Part shown: positions 26,504 to 35,777 of the stretch, piece after piece
Layout of the letters: each line of letters starts with the position of its first letter
Position numbering within the stretch: the stretch's first letter is position 1
Program-made: the position numbers and the translations under genes
Source: Sphingobium sp. EP60837
GTDB taxonomy: Bacteria; Pseudomonadota; Alphaproteobacteria; Sphingomonadales; Sphingomonadaceae
Length of the DNA stretch: 64,000 nucleotides
Direction of reading: 5' to 3'
NCBI RefSeq assembly: GCF_001658005.1
Contig: NZ_CP015986.1
Location: 1,923,501-1,987,500 of the forward strand
Notes under the pieces: model-generated
What the model was told of the DNA's origin: nothing
What the model saw: the letters and a program-made list of their open reading frames with translations, nothing else
The model's database searches: none

Positions 26504-26821
26504 ATGGCTAAACTGATTGTGGTCAACCGTTCGGGTGAAGAGCAGGCCGTCGAAGGCGATAATGGCCTGTCGGTGATGGAAGTCATCCGCGATAACGGCT
26601 TCGACGAGTTGCTGGCGCTGTGCGGCGGTTGCTGCTCCTGCGCCACCTGCCATGTCTATGTCGATCCCGCCTTCGCCGACAAGCTGCCTGCGCTGAGCGA
26701 AGATGAAAATGATCTGCTCGACAGTTCCGACCACCGCAACGATAGCAGCCGCCTGTCCTGCCAGCTGGTGTTGAACGACGATCTGGACGGCCTGCGCGTC
26801 ACCATCGCGCCGGAAGACTGA
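26504..26821 (+). CDS. [2Fe-2S] ferredoxin, adrenodoxin type
   Basis: A 105-residue electron carrier. Cluster ligands follow the vertebrate/bacterial adrenodoxin pattern C-x5-C-x2-C ([10 protein letters not shown]) plus a distal Cys in SRLSCQL. The acidic stretch [15 protein letters not shown] is the usual partner-binding region. ATG 26504 has GAGG close upstream; an ATG at 26489 would add five residues. Such ferredoxins feed P450s or Fe-S assembly; no P450 or reductase gene is adjacent. Confidence 0.92.
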   Translation: MAKLIVVNRSGEEQAVEGDNGLSVMEVIRDNGFDELLALCGGCCSCATCHVYVDPAFADKLPALSEDENDLLDSSDHRNDSSRLSCQLVLNDDLDGLRVTIAPED

Positions 26822-26831
26822 TCTACCTGAT

Positions 26832-26879
26832 CGAGGCGCCCGCTAACGGCTGACGCGCAGCGTCGCCATGGGCGCCTCG
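26832..26879. other. Nested hairpin at a convergent gene junction
   Basis: Perfect 10-bp arms CGAGGCGCCC (26832-26841) and GGGCGCCTCG (26870-26879) enclose an inner GACGC-GCA-GCGTC hairpin (26852-26864). It sits ten bases after the ferredoxin stop and covers the last codons of the convergent lipoprotein gene. It could end transcripts from both sides, although no U-run is present. Confidence 0.55.
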
Positions 26880-27589
26880 CCGGTTAGTGGCGTGATCCGC
26901 CAGACGATCCGCTTGCCCTCTGCGGCGCTTTGCGCGCCGTCTTCCTGATTTTGGCTGACGATTTCCGCATTGGTGGTGAGCGTGAAGCGGCCGTCGAGCG
27001 CCTTTGCCGCATCCTCGTCCGCGCTGCTCTGTCCCATGGGGCCACGGCTCTTGTCGAAGCCGTTGGAATAGCCAGGGGCTTTTACCCGCACACGATCCTT
27101 GCCGCGCAGTTCGATCGCGACGAAGGGCAGGACGATCTCCGCATCGCTATTGAACGGGAAGAGGAAGCTGTGGGTCAGCCGTCCGCTGATCGCATAGTCG
27201 ATCTCGAAGCGGTGATTGCCGACATAGCGGGCGGATCGAAACCCCCTTTCCTTGGACAGTGCTGCGGCGATGGCTTGCATCTGCGCCTCGTCGTTCCGGT
27301 CGCTGCCGCTGTCGAACCGCTCTTCCACTCCCTTTTGCAGGGCGGTCTTGCGCCAGGCGCTGTCCTTCTTTTCGGGCGCGCCGTCGCCGATCGGATCGCC
27401 TCCGGGCGTAGCCGAAGAGCCGCCCATGCCCTTCATGTCGGACGATATGATCTCGCCCTTATAGGTAAAGCTGAACTGCCGGTCCGCGCGTATGTCCAGC
27501 GTCGATTCGAACTTGCCTGGCGTCACCAGGCAGGCTCCCAGCATGAGGCAGAAGGCGAGTGCGCTCGCGGCACGGAAGAAAGCGGCCAT
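26843..27589 (-). CDS. Predicted lipoprotein, function unknown
   Basis: A 248-residue protein from ATG 27589. The N-terminus MAAFFRAASALAFCLMLGAC is a lipoprotein signal with lipobox LGAC. The mature part begins with a beta-rich segment (KFESTLDIRADRQFSFTYKGEI), a polar low-complexity linker (SSATPGGDPIGDGAPEKKD), then alternating strands (ERGFRSARYVGNHRFEIDYAISG; RFTLTTNAEIVSQNQ) ending in WRITPLTGEAPMATLRV. I do not recognise a named domain. It is probably anchored in the inner leaflet of the outer membrane. Confidence 0.75.
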   Translation of the reverse strand: MAAFFRAASALAFCLMLGACLVTPGKFESTLDIRADRQFSFTYKGEIISSDMKGMGGSSATPGGDPIGDGAPEKKDSAWRKTALQKGVEERFDSGSDRNDEAQMQAIAAALSKERGFRSARYVGNHRFEIDYAISGRLTHSFLFPFNSDAEIVLPFVAIELRGKDRVRVKAPGYSNGFDKSRGPMGQSSADEDAAKALDGRFTLTTNAEIVSQNQEDGAQSAAEGKRIVWRITPLTGEAPMATLRVSR

Positions 27590-27644
27590 ATCATCCCCCT
27601 TTTCGCGCACACCGCTGGCAGGCAGCGCGCTTCATGCCCCGACG

Positions 27645-28385
27645 CTACCGGCTGGCGGCGGCGTACAGGGCGATCGCGGCCGCGTTGGAGACGTTCAAGC
27701 TCTCCATTCGCGGGCTGATCGGCAGTTTAGCCAAAATATCGCAATGGGCCATGCTGTTATGGCGCAGCCCTTCGCCTTCCGCACCCAGCACCAAGGCCAC
27801 GCGCGAATCGCCGATCGCTTCGCCCAGATGGGTATCCGCTTCGCCGTCCAGGCCGATGCGCCAATAACCCGCCTCGGCAATCTCATCGAGCGCGCGGGCA
27901 AGGTTCACGACGCGTACCCAGGGCATGATTTCCAGGGCCCCCGAAGCAGCGCGGGCCAGCACGCCGGATTCGGGCGGCGCATGACGATCCTGCGTGACGA
28001 TGCAGAGCGCATCGAAGGCCGCAGCCGATCGCAGGATCGCGCCGACATTATGCGGATCGGTCACCTGGTCCAGCACCAGCACCGGGCGCTTGTCGTCAAC
28101 TCCCGCCTCCAACGCGTCGCCCAGCCACACATCGTCGAGCGGTTCCACTTCCGCGACGATGCCCTGGTGCGGCGCGTCGGACGGCACCATGCGGCCAAGG
28201 TCCGCGCCATCGGCATAGACGATCGGCAGGATCGGCGGCAGGTCGAGCGCACCTAGCGCTTCGCGCGTGCCCCATATCTTGCGTACGACGCGGTTGGGGT
28301 TGGCCAGGGCCGCGATGACGGCATGGCGGCCGTAAAAGCGGGGAAAGTTGCCCTTGGGCTTTGCGCTGCGTTGTCCTCTTTTCAT
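27645..28385 (-). CDS. rlmB: 23S rRNA 2'-O-methyltransferase, TrmH/SpoU family (RlmB-like)
   Basis: A 246-residue SPOUT methyltransferase. An N-terminal L30e-like RNA-binding domain starts at FYGRHAVIAALANPNR. The three SpoU motifs follow: LVLDQVTDPHNVGAILRSAAAF (motif 1), LVLGAEGEGLRH (motif 2) and LPISPRMESLNVSNAAAIALYAA (motif 3). This set is typical of RlmB, which methylates G2251 of 23S rRNA. I start at ATG 28385 (MKRGQRSAKPKG); a frame extension to 28412 exists. RlmB versus another TrmH-type paralogue cannot be fully separated by eye. Confidence 0.87.
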   Translation of the reverse strand: MKRGQRSAKPKGNFPRFYGRHAVIAALANPNRVVRKIWGTREALGALDLPPILPIVYADGADLGRMVPSDAPHQGIVAEVEPLDDVWLGDALEAGVDDKRPVLVLDQVTDPHNVGAILRSAAAFDALCIVTQDRHAPPESGVLARAASGALEIMPWVRVVNLARALDEIAEAGYWRIGLDGEADTHLGEAIGDSRVALVLGAEGEGLRHNSMAHCDILAKLPISPRMESLNVSNAAAIALYAAASR

Positions 28386-28490
28386 GGAAGCGCTCTTTTC
28401 ACATCGGACCATTGACAGGCAAGCCTCCTTTCGCCATTGAGCGCGCCTCCAGCGCGGTGAAAGGCATTTTGTCCACCGCGTCAGGGCACT

Positions 28491-28577
28491 GGACAGGTGG
28501 CCGAGTGGTTAAAGGCAGCAGACTGTAAATCTGCCCGGGTTTCCCGTACGCTGGTTCGAATCCAGCCCTGTCCACCA
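28491..28577 (+). tRNA. tRNA-Tyr (GTA anticodon)
   Basis: A complete class II tRNA. Acceptor GGACAGG (28491-28497) pairs with CCTGTCC (28567-28573), followed by A and an encoded CCA (28575-28577). The anticodon arm reads CAGACTGTAAATCTG with anticodon GTA. The long variable arm CCCGGGTTTCCCGTACG and the T arm GCTGGTTCGAATCCAGC are present. Confidence 0.97.
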
Positions 28578-28676
28578 CCCTTTGGTCTTTTGACCTATTT
28601 TGGGCGCGCCGCCTCTTTCGGGTTTCCGGCCTGCGCGCCTTTCCTTCCGAGCCCGCCTGAAAGAAGGAACGCTGTC

Positions 28677-28997
28677 ATGGCGTGGCTTGTGCTGGGCATT
28701 GCCATATTCACCGAAATCTGTTGGGCGCTCAGCCTCAAATGGGCGGCGACCATCGGCAGCTGGCAGGCATCGTCCGTGCCGATCGCCCTGAGCTTCCTCA
28801 ACATGGGCCTGCTGGCGCTTGCGATGAAGGGCCTGCCTGCGGGCACGGCCTATGCGATTTGGACCGGGCTGGGTGCGGTCGGTGTTATCATTGGCGGCGT
28901 GATGCTGTTTGGCGACCGGGTAACGCCCATGCAGGCGGGTTTCATGGCGCTGACCGTCATCGGTGTAATCGGCACGAAGCTATTCGCCGCTGCTTGA
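28677..28997 (+). CDS. Small multidrug resistance exporter (SugE/Gdx-like)
   Basis: A 106-residue, four-TM transporter. The essential Glu13 (AIFTEICWALSLKW) and the signature MKGLPAGTAYAIWTGLGAVG are present. The pattern LP-GTAYA-WTG-GAVG is closer to the SugE/Gdx guanidinium exporters than to EmrE. It is a single gene, so it would work as a dual-topology homodimer. AAGAAGGAAC precedes the ATG. It starts 99 bases after tRNA-Tyr. I looked for a guanidine riboswitch in that gap and saw none. Confidence 0.87.
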   Translation: MAWLVLGIAIFTEICWALSLKWAATIGSWQASSVPIALSFLNMGLLALAMKGLPAGTAYAIWTGLGAVGVIIGGVMLFGDRVTPMQAGFMALTVIGVIGTKLFAAA

Positions 28998-29032
28998 GAG
29001 CGCCGCCAGGAAATACGCTGCCTGCAATATCA

Positions 29033-29108
29033 TTCGCGCTGAGTTTGTCGAAGGGCTTCACTTCCTTCGAGAAAAGAGAAGAGGGCTTCGGCAGCTCAGC
29101 CCGAACGG
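29033..29108. repeat. Inverted pair of family A repeats
   Basis: TTCGCGCTGAGTTTGTCGAA (from 29033) and an inverted relative, GAGGGCTTCGGCAGCTCAGC (from 29081), match each other imperfectly as reverse complements and can form one long hairpin. They fill the gap between the SMR gene and the GH3 gene. I see no gene in 28998-29177. Confidence 0.65.
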
Positions 29109-29177
29109 GATAGGTGGTGCGTTTGCCCGTTCGACCGGCCTTCGCAGGAGCACGGAAGTGCTTTACCTTGACCATCG

Positions 29178-31442
29178 ATGAGCATCGACCGACGCACCCT
29201 GCTTTCCTCCGCGCTGGCTATCGCCCTGCCATTTCCCCGCCGGGCCTTTGCCGCCGCCGAAGTGGCGCGGGTCGATGACCTGATCGGCCGCATGACGGTC
29301 GAGGAAAAGGCGGGTCAGATGACCTGCCTCACCGACAGCTTCCGTCCCTATAACCCGCCCAATCCGCAGGTCGGCATCCAGGATGAGAAGCGGCTTTCCG
29401 ACGAAGTACGCAGGGGCCGCGTTGGGTGCCTGTTCAACGGCATTGGCGTGGCAGGGGCTCGCCGCGCGCAGGACATCGCGGTCAAGCAAAGCCGCCTCGG
29501 CATTCCACTGCTGCTGGCGGGGGACGTCATCCATGGGCTCAAGACTATTTTTCCCGTGCCGCTCGCCGAAGCCGCCAGCTTCGATCCGTCGCTCGCCGAA
29601 CGCACCGCGCGTGCGATGGCGCAGGAGGCGAGCGCGGCGGGACTGCACTTGACCTTCGCCCCCATGGTCGATGTCGCGCGCGATCAGCGCTGGGGCCGGG
29701 TGGTCGAGGGGGCGGGGGAGGATGTCTATCTCGGCAGCCTGTTCGCCGCCGCCCGCGTGCGCGGTTTTCAGGGCCGGGATCTGCGCCGTGACGACAGCCT
29801 GCTCGCTTGCCCCAAGCATTTCGCCGCTTATGGCGCGGTCGCGGCGGGCCTCGAATATGGCAGCGTCGATATTTCCGACGAGACGCTGCGCGAGACGCAT
29901 CTGCCGCCCTTCGGCTCCGCCTTCGCGGCGGGCGCGCTGACCACCATGGCGGCATTCAGCGAGATAAACGGTGTGCCCGCGACCGCGGATCGGGAGCTGC
30001 TGACCGACCTGCTGCGCGGCGAGATGAAGTTCCGGGGTTTCGTCTTCTCCGATTATACGGCGGACGAGGAGCTGATCGCCCATGGCTATGCGGAGGATGA
30101 GCGGGACGCGGCGCGGCTGGCGGTGCTGGCAGGGGTCGATATGTCGATGCAGAGCGGTCTCTATATCCGCCACTTGCCCGATCTGGTGAAAAGCGGCGCG
30201 GTGCCGATGGAGACAGTGGACGTCGCCGTGCGCCGCATCCTCTATGTGAAGACGGCTATCGGCCTGTTCGACAATCCCTATCGGTCGATCAGTGAGGAGG
30301 CGGAGAAGAGCCGCATCTTCACGCCCGCCCATCGCGCGCTATCGCGGGAAGCGGCGACGCGGTCGATCGTGCTGCTTCAGAATAGCGGCGTCCTGCCGCT
30401 CGATCCTGCAAAGCGCCAGAAGATCGCTCTGATCGGCCCATTCGGCGAGGATCGGGCGAATATCTATGGCCCCTGGGCCTTCTATGGCGACAAGGGGAAG
30501 GGCGTGGACATCGCCGCCGGGCTCCGCGCCGCCATGTCGGACCCGGCCTTGCTCAGCATCGCCAAGGGCTGCGAGATCAGCGGGTCGATCGATGGCGGCA
30601 TCGCGCAGGCGGTGGAGGCGGCGAAGGCATGCGACATCATCCTGCTGGCGGTCGGCGAATCGCAGGACATGTCGGGCGAAGCGCAATCGCGCACCGCGAT
30701 CGAACTGCCGCCCGTGCAGCAGGCGCTGGCCGAGGCGGTCGCCGCCACCGGAAAGCCGATGATCGTGCTGCTGCGCCACGGCCGCGCGCTGGCGCTGCAT
30801 GATTCGGTGGCCAATGCGCAAGCGGTCCTCGCCACATGGTTCCTGGGGTCGGAAGCGGGCCATGCGATCGCCGATATTCTCTTCGGCCGAATTGATCCTT
30901 CGGCCAAGCTGCCGGTCAGTTTCCCTTGGGAATCGGGGCAGGAGCCGTTTTTCTACGACCGCAAGTCAACCGGCCGGCCGGTGATCGACAACCGCACCGA
31001 ATATCGCGCCCGCTACATGACGACCGACAACAGCGCCCGTTTCCCCTTCGGTCACGGCCTCAGCTACACCACGTTCGCACTCGACAATCTGAAGCTGTCG
31101 GACAGCGCGCTCCGCTGGGACCGGGCGATCGAAGTTACGGCGCGGCTGACCAACAAGGGTGGCCGGCGCGGCAGCGAGGTGGTGCAACTATATGTCCGCG
31201 ACCGAGTGGCCAGCCGCACCCGGCCAGTTCGTGAACTGAAACGGATCGAGCGCGTCACGCTGAGTCCGGGAGAGAGCAAGACCGTCCGCTTCTCCCTTTC
31301 GCGCGCCGACCTGCAATTTGTGGGGGCGGGTAACAGAATCATCGCGGAACCTGGCCTGTTCGACCTATGGCTTGGCCAGTCTTCGGACGGCGGCCTGCAT
31401 GCGCAGTTCACGCTCTACGCCGCGGAATCGCCCAAAGCCTAA
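29178..31442 (+). CDS. Glycoside hydrolase family 3 beta-glucosidase (BglX-like)
   Basis: A 754-residue exported enzyme. The N-terminus has a twin-arginine-like signal (DRRTLLSSALAIALPF). The (beta/alpha)8 domain carries the KH-type substrate site (CPKHFAAYGAV) and the nucleophile Asp in FVFSDYTADEE. A second alpha/beta sandwich (IALIGPFGEDRANIYGPW; VGESQDMSGEAQSR) and a C-terminal fibronectin-III-like domain (VTARLTNKGGRRGSEVVQLYVRD) follow. By family it releases terminal beta-glucose or related sugars from oligosaccharides in the periplasm. No regulator or transporter gene is adjacent. Confidence 0.92.
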   Translation: MSIDRRTLLSSALAIALPFPRRAFAAAEVARVDDLIGRMTVEEKAGQMTCLTDSFRPYNPPNPQVGIQDEKRLSDEVRRGRVGCLFNGIGVAGARRAQDIAVKQSRLGIPLLLAGDVIHGLKTIFPVPLAEAASFDPSLAERTARAMAQEASAAGLHLTFAPMVDVARDQRWGRVVEGAGEDVYLGSLFAAARVRGFQGRDLRRDDSLLACPKHFAAYGAVAAGLEYGSVDISDETLRETHLPPFGSAFAAGALTTMAAFSEINGVPATADRELLTDLLRGEMKFRGFVFSDYTADEELIAHGYAEDERDAARLAVLAGVDMSMQSGLYIRHLPDLVKSGAVPMETVDVAVRRILYVKTAIGLFDNPYRSISEEAEKSRIFTPAHRALSREAATRSIVLLQNSGVLPLDPAKRQKIALIGPFGEDRANIYGPWAFYGDKGKGVDIAAGLRAAMSDPALLSIAKGCEISGSIDGGIAQAVEAAKACDIILLAVGESQDMSGEAQSRTAIELPPVQQALAEAVAATGKPMIVLLRHGRALALHDSVANAQAVLATWFLGSEAGHAIADILFGRIDPSAKLPVSFPWESGQEPFFYDRKSTGRPVIDNRTEYRARYMTTDNSARFPFGHGLSYTTFALDNLKLSDSALRWDRAIEVTARLTNKGGRRGSEVVQLYVRDRVASRTRPVRELKRIERVTLSPGESKTVRFSLSRADLQFVGAGNRIIAEPGLFDLWLGQSSDGGLHAQFTLYAAESPKA

Positions 31443-31484
31443 CCCACCCTGACAACCGCCCCAACAACTGCTACGGGGCCGCCC

Positions 31485-33353
31485 ATGCTGAATCTGAAGG
31501 ACATCACCGTGCGCCTCGGCGGCCGCACCATTATCGACCGCGCCAGCGCCGCGCTGCCGCCGCGTAGCCGCGTGGGCCTCATCGGCCGTAACGGCGCGGG
31601 CAAATCGACGCTGATGAAAGTGATGATCGGCCAGCTCGACCCGGACGAAGGCAGTTGCGAAATGCCGCGCGACACGCGCCTGGGCTATATCGCGCAGGAA
31701 GCGCCCGCCGGCACTGCCACGCCGTTCGAAACCGTTCTGGCGGCCGACAAGGAACGCGCCGCGCTGATGGCGGAGAGCGAGGCGACGCATGATCCCGATC
31801 GCCTCGGCCATATCTATGAGCGGCTGAATGCGATCGACGCTTACACCGCGCCTGCCCGCGCTGCCCGTATCCTCGTCGGCCTCGGCTTCGATGAGGAAAT
31901 GCAGGGCCGTCCGCTCGACAGCTATTCGGGCGGCTGGAAGATGCGCGTGGCGCTCGCCTCGCTGCTCTTTTCCAATCCTGACCTGCTGCTGCTCGACGAG
32001 CCTTCAAACCACCTCGATCTCGAAGCGACGCTCTGGCTGGAGAATTTCCTCAAGGCCTATCGCGGCACGGTCGTCGTCATCAGCCACGAGCGCGACCTGC
32101 TCAACAATGTCGTCGATTATATCCTGCATCTGGAAGGGGGGAAGATCACTCTCTATCCGGGCGGCTATGACGCGTTTGAGCGCCAGCGTGCCGAACGGCT
32201 GGCTCAGCAGGAGGCCGCTCGCGCGAAGCAGCAGGCGGAGCGCGAAAAGCTGCAGGACTATGTCGCTCGCAACTCTGCCCGCGCTTCGACCGCCAAGCAG
32301 GCGCAGTCGCGCGCCAAGGCGCTGGCGAAGATGCAGCCCATTGCCGCGGCCATCGAAGACCCGACGCTGCATTTCGGTTTTCCCAATCCGCCCGAATTGC
32401 GCCCGCCGCTCATCACCATGGACATGGCGGCGGTCGGTTATGATGAGACGCCGGTGCTGCGCCGGGTCAATCTGCGCATTGATCCGGACGACCGGCTGGC
32501 GCTGCTCGGCCGCAATGGCAATGGCAAGACCACGCTCGCGCGCCTGATCGCGGCGCAGCTGAAGCCGATGGAAGGCGCGATGAACGCCTCGTCGAAGATG
32601 AATGTCGGCTATTTCACCCAGTATCAGGTGGAGGAGCTGGACATTAACGACACGCCGCTCGAACATATGACCCGCGTCATGAAGGGCGCGACGCCGGGAG
32701 CGGTGCGCGCGCAGCTCGGCCGTTTCGGCTTTTCGGGCGAGCGAGCCACGCAGAAGGTCGGCAGCATGTCGGGCGGGGAGCGGGCGCGGCTGGCGCTCGC
32801 GCTCATCACCCGCGACGCGCCGCATCTCCTCATCCTCGACGAGCCGACCAACCACCTCGACGTCGATAGCCGGGAGGCGCTGGTGCAGGCGCTCAATGAC
32901 TATTCGGGCGCGGTCGTGATCGTCTCCCACGACCGCCACATGATCGAACTGGTCGCCGATCGTCTTGTGCTGGTCGATGGCGGCACGGCCCAGCCCTTCG
33001 ACGGCAGCCTGGAAGATTATACCGACATCATCCTGCGCAAGGCTGATGGCAACGGGTCCGGCAGCGACGCGCCCAAGGCCGATCGCAAGGCGGAAAAGCG
33101 CAACGCCGCTGAATGGCGTGAGAAGCAGAAGGCGGCGAAAAATGCCTTGAGCAAGGCTGAAAAGGAAATGGCGGTGCTGGCGGCGGAGCGCAGCCGCATC
33201 GACCAGGCGCTGTTCGACCCCAAATCGGCCACGGGGGCGGAAGCGAAAATGACCATGACCGACCTGATGGTGAAACGCGCTTCGGTCGAAAAGAAGCTGG
33301 AGGCCGTCGAGGAAGTCTGGATGGAGGCGAGCGCGGCGCTGGAGGAACTGTGA
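31485..33353 (+). CDS. ABC-F family ATPase (YheS/Uup type)
   Basis: A 622-residue protein with two ABC domains and no TM segment. First domain: Walker A GRNGAGKST, signature YSGGWKMRV, Walker B LLLLDEPSNHLDLEAT. Second: GRNGNGKTT, MSGGERARL, LLILDEPTNHLDVDSRE. The interdomain linker is helical and charged (about residues 235-290), as in ABC-F ribosome factors, and the C-terminus ends in a coiled coil (SKAEKEMAVLAAERSRI; KRASVEKKLEAVEE). These proteins act on translating ribosomes, not in transport. A hairpin and the MaoC gene follow. Confidence 0.92.
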   Translation: MLNLKDITVRLGGRTIIDRASAALPPRSRVGLIGRNGAGKSTLMKVMIGQLDPDEGSCEMPRDTRLGYIAQEAPAGTATPFETVLAADKERAALMAESEATHDPDRLGHIYERLNAIDAYTAPARAARILVGLGFDEEMQGRPLDSYSGGWKMRVALASLLFSNPDLLLLDEPSNHLDLEATLWLENFLKAYRGTVVVISHERDLLNNVVDYILHLEGGKITLYPGGYDAFERQRAERLAQQEAARAKQQAEREKLQDYVARNSARASTAKQAQSRAKALAKMQPIAAAIEDPTLHFGFPNPPELRPPLITMDMAAVGYDETPVLRRVNLRIDPDDRLALLGRNGNGKTTLARLIAAQLKPMEGAMNASSKMNVGYFTQYQVEELDINDTPLEHMTRVMKGATPGAVRAQLGRFGFSGERATQKVGSMSGGERARLALALITRDAPHLLILDEPTNHLDVDSREALVQALNDYSGAVVIVSHDRHMIELVADRLVLVDGGTAQPFDGSLEDYTDIILRKADGNGSGSDAPKADRKAEKRNAAEWREKQKAAKNALSKAEKEMAVLAAERSRIDQALFDPKSATGAEAKMTMTDLMVKRASVEKKLEAVEEVWMEASAALEEL

Positions 33354-33359
33354 TTTCCC

Positions 33360-33381
33360 GCCTATCAGGGGCGTGATAGGC
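33360..33381 (+). other. Hairpin directly before the maoC ribosome binding site
   Basis: GCCTATCA-GGGGCG-TGATAGGC, an 8-bp perfect stem, ends one base before the AGAGGAG that serves the downstream GTG start. There is no U-run, so it is more likely a processing or translation-modulating structure than a terminator. Confidence 0.45.
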
Positions 33382-33395
33382 AGAGGAGCGCGCAG

Positions 33396-33848
33396 GTGGC
33401 TGGACTATATTTCGAGGAGCTGACGCCGGGGCTGGAGATCGATCATCCCTGGTCGCGCACGGTCACCGAAACCGACAATATCCTCTTTTCCAGCCTGACC
33501 ATGAATGTGCAGCCGCTGCATCTTGACGCGCATTTCGCGGCGGGGACGGAATGGGGCAGGCCGCTCGTCAACAGCCTCTTCACGCTGGGATTGATGATCG
33601 GCATGTCGGTGAACGACACGACGCTCGGCACGACGGTCGGCAATCTCGGCATGACCGACGTGATCTTTCCCAATCCGGTATTTCAGGGCGACACGATCCG
33701 GGTGCGCAGCAAGGTCCTGTCTGCGCGCGAAAGCACATCGCGGCCCGCGACCGGCATTGTCGAATTTGAACATGTCGCCCGTAATCAGGATGGCAAAATC
33801 GTCGCCCAATGCCGCCGCCAAGCGATGATGCGCAAGCGCCCGGCTTAG
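33396..33848 (+). CDS. MaoC-like hotdog-fold dehydratase
   Basis: A 150-residue protein starting at GTG 33396 with AGAGGAG seven bases upstream. It has the MaoC/(R)-hydratase fold: [37 protein letters not shown] (the Asp/His catalytic pair region), [16 protein letters not shown], and [20 protein letters not shown]. This is closest in pattern to the mesaconyl- or enoyl-CoA hydratase subgroup. The substrate is not evident from neighbours. Confidence 0.85.
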   Translation: MAGLYFEELTPGLEIDHPWSRTVTETDNILFSSLTMNVQPLHLDAHFAAGTEWGRPLVNSLFTLGLMIGMSVNDTTLGTTVGNLGMTDVIFPNPVFQGDTIRVRSKVLSARESTSRPATGIVEFEHVARNQDGKIVAQCRRQAMMRKRPA

Positions 33849-33921
33849 CCCCTCCTCAAGAGAGAGACGAAGAGGCCCCTGTGCATGGCCGCGAAGGTCG
33901 ATCGGCGGCCATGCCACTCGC

Positions 33922-34368
33922 TCAGCCGACATCGACCCGCAGCCGCGTCAGGCGGATTTCCTTGATCCGCCATCCGTCGGCCAGCCGGACATAGCGCTCA
34001 TGATAATGGCCATAGCCATGCATCCAGCGGAACGGCAGCGGCGCGCCTTCCTCGACCCACAGCTTGTCTTCCATCGCCCACACGCCGCTGGCCTCCCTCT
34101 CCGTCTCGATGTGGATTTCGGGCATATGGCCATGATGCACGGTGCAGACCTTTTCCAGCATCGGCGCCAGCTGTGCGACATAGGCTGCGGCGCCATGAAC
34201 CAGCATAGCCTCGTTCCACTCGCCAGCCGCCGCGCGAAAGTCGGCGACAAGGTCCGGCGCGAATGCCGCCTCCAGACCCGCCCAGTCCTTCATGTCCATG
34301 GTCCGGAAATAGCGTGCCTTGAGCGCGTGGATTTCCAGAATAGCGGCGACCTTGTCCTGTTCAGTCAA
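33922..34368 (-). CDS. NTF2/SnoaL-like domain protein
   Basis: A 148-residue cone-shaped alpha+beta barrel protein: helix AAILEIHALKARYFRTMDMKDW, FAPDLVADFR, VHHGHMPEIHIETEREASGVWAMEDKLW, and a closing strand ERYVRLADGWRIKEIRLTRLRVD. The start is decided by the ribosome binding site: AGGAGG (34375-34380) lies six bases before TTG 34368, whereas the upstream ATG at 34383 overlaps that site. Members act as ketosteroid-isomerase-like enzymes, dehydratases or ligand binders; nothing here specifies which. Confidence 0.78.
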   Translation of the reverse strand: MTEQDKVAAILEIHALKARYFRTMDMKDWAGLEAAFAPDLVADFRAAAGEWNEAMLVHGAAAYVAQLAPMLEKVCTVHHGHMPEIHIETEREASGVWAMEDKLWVEEGAPLPFRWMHGYGHYHERYVRLADGWRIKEIRLTRLRVDVG

Positions 34369-34560
34369 GCAATTCCTCCTCATCTTGTGATTATCCATTG
34401 CCCATAGGTCTTTGCCGGCGAAGATAAAACTTATCAAATTCAAGGCCACCCGCTAAGTGCACCGGGCATTTCCCGGCTTTCGGGCGTTGCATGACGATGC
34501 GCTGAGTGCTTGGAGCAAGATTTGACGCGGGTCTCGAAAAAGCCGAACCGGATAGCGAAC

Positions 34561-35760
34561 ATGATGAGGCGCGCGGTCCGCGCCCTGTTAAAGGGGCCGT
34601 CACCGCCGCCGCTGCCCGATGCGGTCTATTGCGAGCTGGTGGAGGCATTGTTCGCGATGCGCCTTCCGATCGCCGGGATGGGCGTCTTGTTCGGCGTCGC
34701 CGGAGCGATGATCTTCATGGAACATCGTAGCGTCATCGTCGGCCTTATCACCGCCGCGGCCATCCTGGTGACGATCGCGCGACTTGCTCTGCTGACCGCC
34801 TATCGCCGTAATGCGCATCAGGCAGCCCTGACCATCGATCGCGTGAAGCAATGGGAATGGCGATACGCGGCGGGCAGCTGTGTGTTCGCCGCGCTGCTCG
34901 GCGCGTTGAGCGCGGCCGTACTCGGCACGCATACGCCGCTCAACCACCTCGTCGCCGTCAGCCTGATCTTCACGTTCGGCGCGGGCATCGTGTCGCGCAT
35001 CGGCGGCAGGCCGCGTATCTGCGTGACCAGTCTGTTGCTGGCGACCGTTCCTACGGTCGCCGCCCTGGCGCTGCATGCCCGCACGCGCGACGCCGGGGCC
35101 ATGCACGCGGAATATTTCATCATCGAGGCGTTGCTGGTCACTGTTGTCACGCTGCTCAGCCTGGAGTCGGTACGCCATCTCTATCGATCGGATGTCGAGC
35201 ATCTGACTGCGAAACATGATCTGGCCGCCCTGGTGCGGCAGGACGCCCTGACCGGTCTCCCCAACCGCCTGCTGCTGAGAGAGCGGTTCCAGAACAGTCT
35301 CAGCGTCACCGCGTCCGAGGACAGGCAGCTCGCAGTCCATTTCCTCGACCTGGATGGCTTCAAGATCATCAACGACCGCTATGGCCACCCAATGGGAGAC
35401 GCGGTTCTGCGAGAGGTGTCCGCCAGGCTGCGGGCGACCGTCCGCTCCGTCGATACGGTCGCCCGCATCGGTGGCGACGAATTCATCGTCGTCCAAGAAG
35501 GCGTCCTGCACGAAGGCGAGGCCGAGATGCTGGCCCGCCGCATCATCAAGCAACTAAGCGCGCCCTATCAGTTGATGGGCGAGCAGATCCGCATTTCCGT
35601 CAGCATCGGGATAGCGATGGCGCCGCGCCATGGATTGGGCCTGGAACATCTGACCGCCTGCGCTGACGCCGCCCTCTATCGCTCCAAACGGGGCGGCAAG
35701 GCGCAGCTCTATTTCTGCACAGCGGAAGATGTAGCCGAAGCGGGCCGCGCAGTAGCCTGA
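34561..35760 (+). CDS. Membrane-bound diguanylate cyclase (GGDEF)
   Basis: A 399-residue protein with about five or six predicted TM helices in the first ~210 residues (for example GMGVLFGVAGAMIFM, VGLITAAAILVTIARLALLT), a short coiled linker, then a full GGDEF domain. The active site GGDEF is at residues 304-308, and the inhibitory I-site RxxD (RSVD) is in the correct place, so product feedback is likely. It makes c-di-GMP at the inner membrane. The sensor part matches no domain I know. A TTG at 34510 would add 17 residues. Confidence 0.9.
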   Translation: MMRRAVRALLKGPSPPPLPDAVYCELVEALFAMRLPIAGMGVLFGVAGAMIFMEHRSVIVGLITAAAILVTIARLALLTAYRRNAHQAALTIDRVKQWEWRYAAGSCVFAALLGALSAAVLGTHTPLNHLVAVSLIFTFGAGIVSRIGGRPRICVTSLLLATVPTVAALALHARTRDAGAMHAEYFIIEALLVTVVTLLSLESVRHLYRSDVEHLTAKHDLAALVRQDALTGLPNRLLLRERFQNSLSVTASEDRQLAVHFLDLDGFKIINDRYGHPMGDAVLREVSARLRATVRSVDTVARIGGDEFIVVQEGVLHEGEAEMLARRIIKQLSAPYQLMGEQIRISVSIGIAMAPRHGLGLEHLTACADAALYRSKRGGKAQLYFCTAEDVAEAGRAVA

Positions 35761-35777
35761 ACCGCGGCGGAGCGATT

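Noticed and set aside
28578..28676. Possible guanidine riboswitch before the SugE/Gdx-like gene.
   Set aside because: No paired ACGG-type loops or conserved core could be found in 99 bases.
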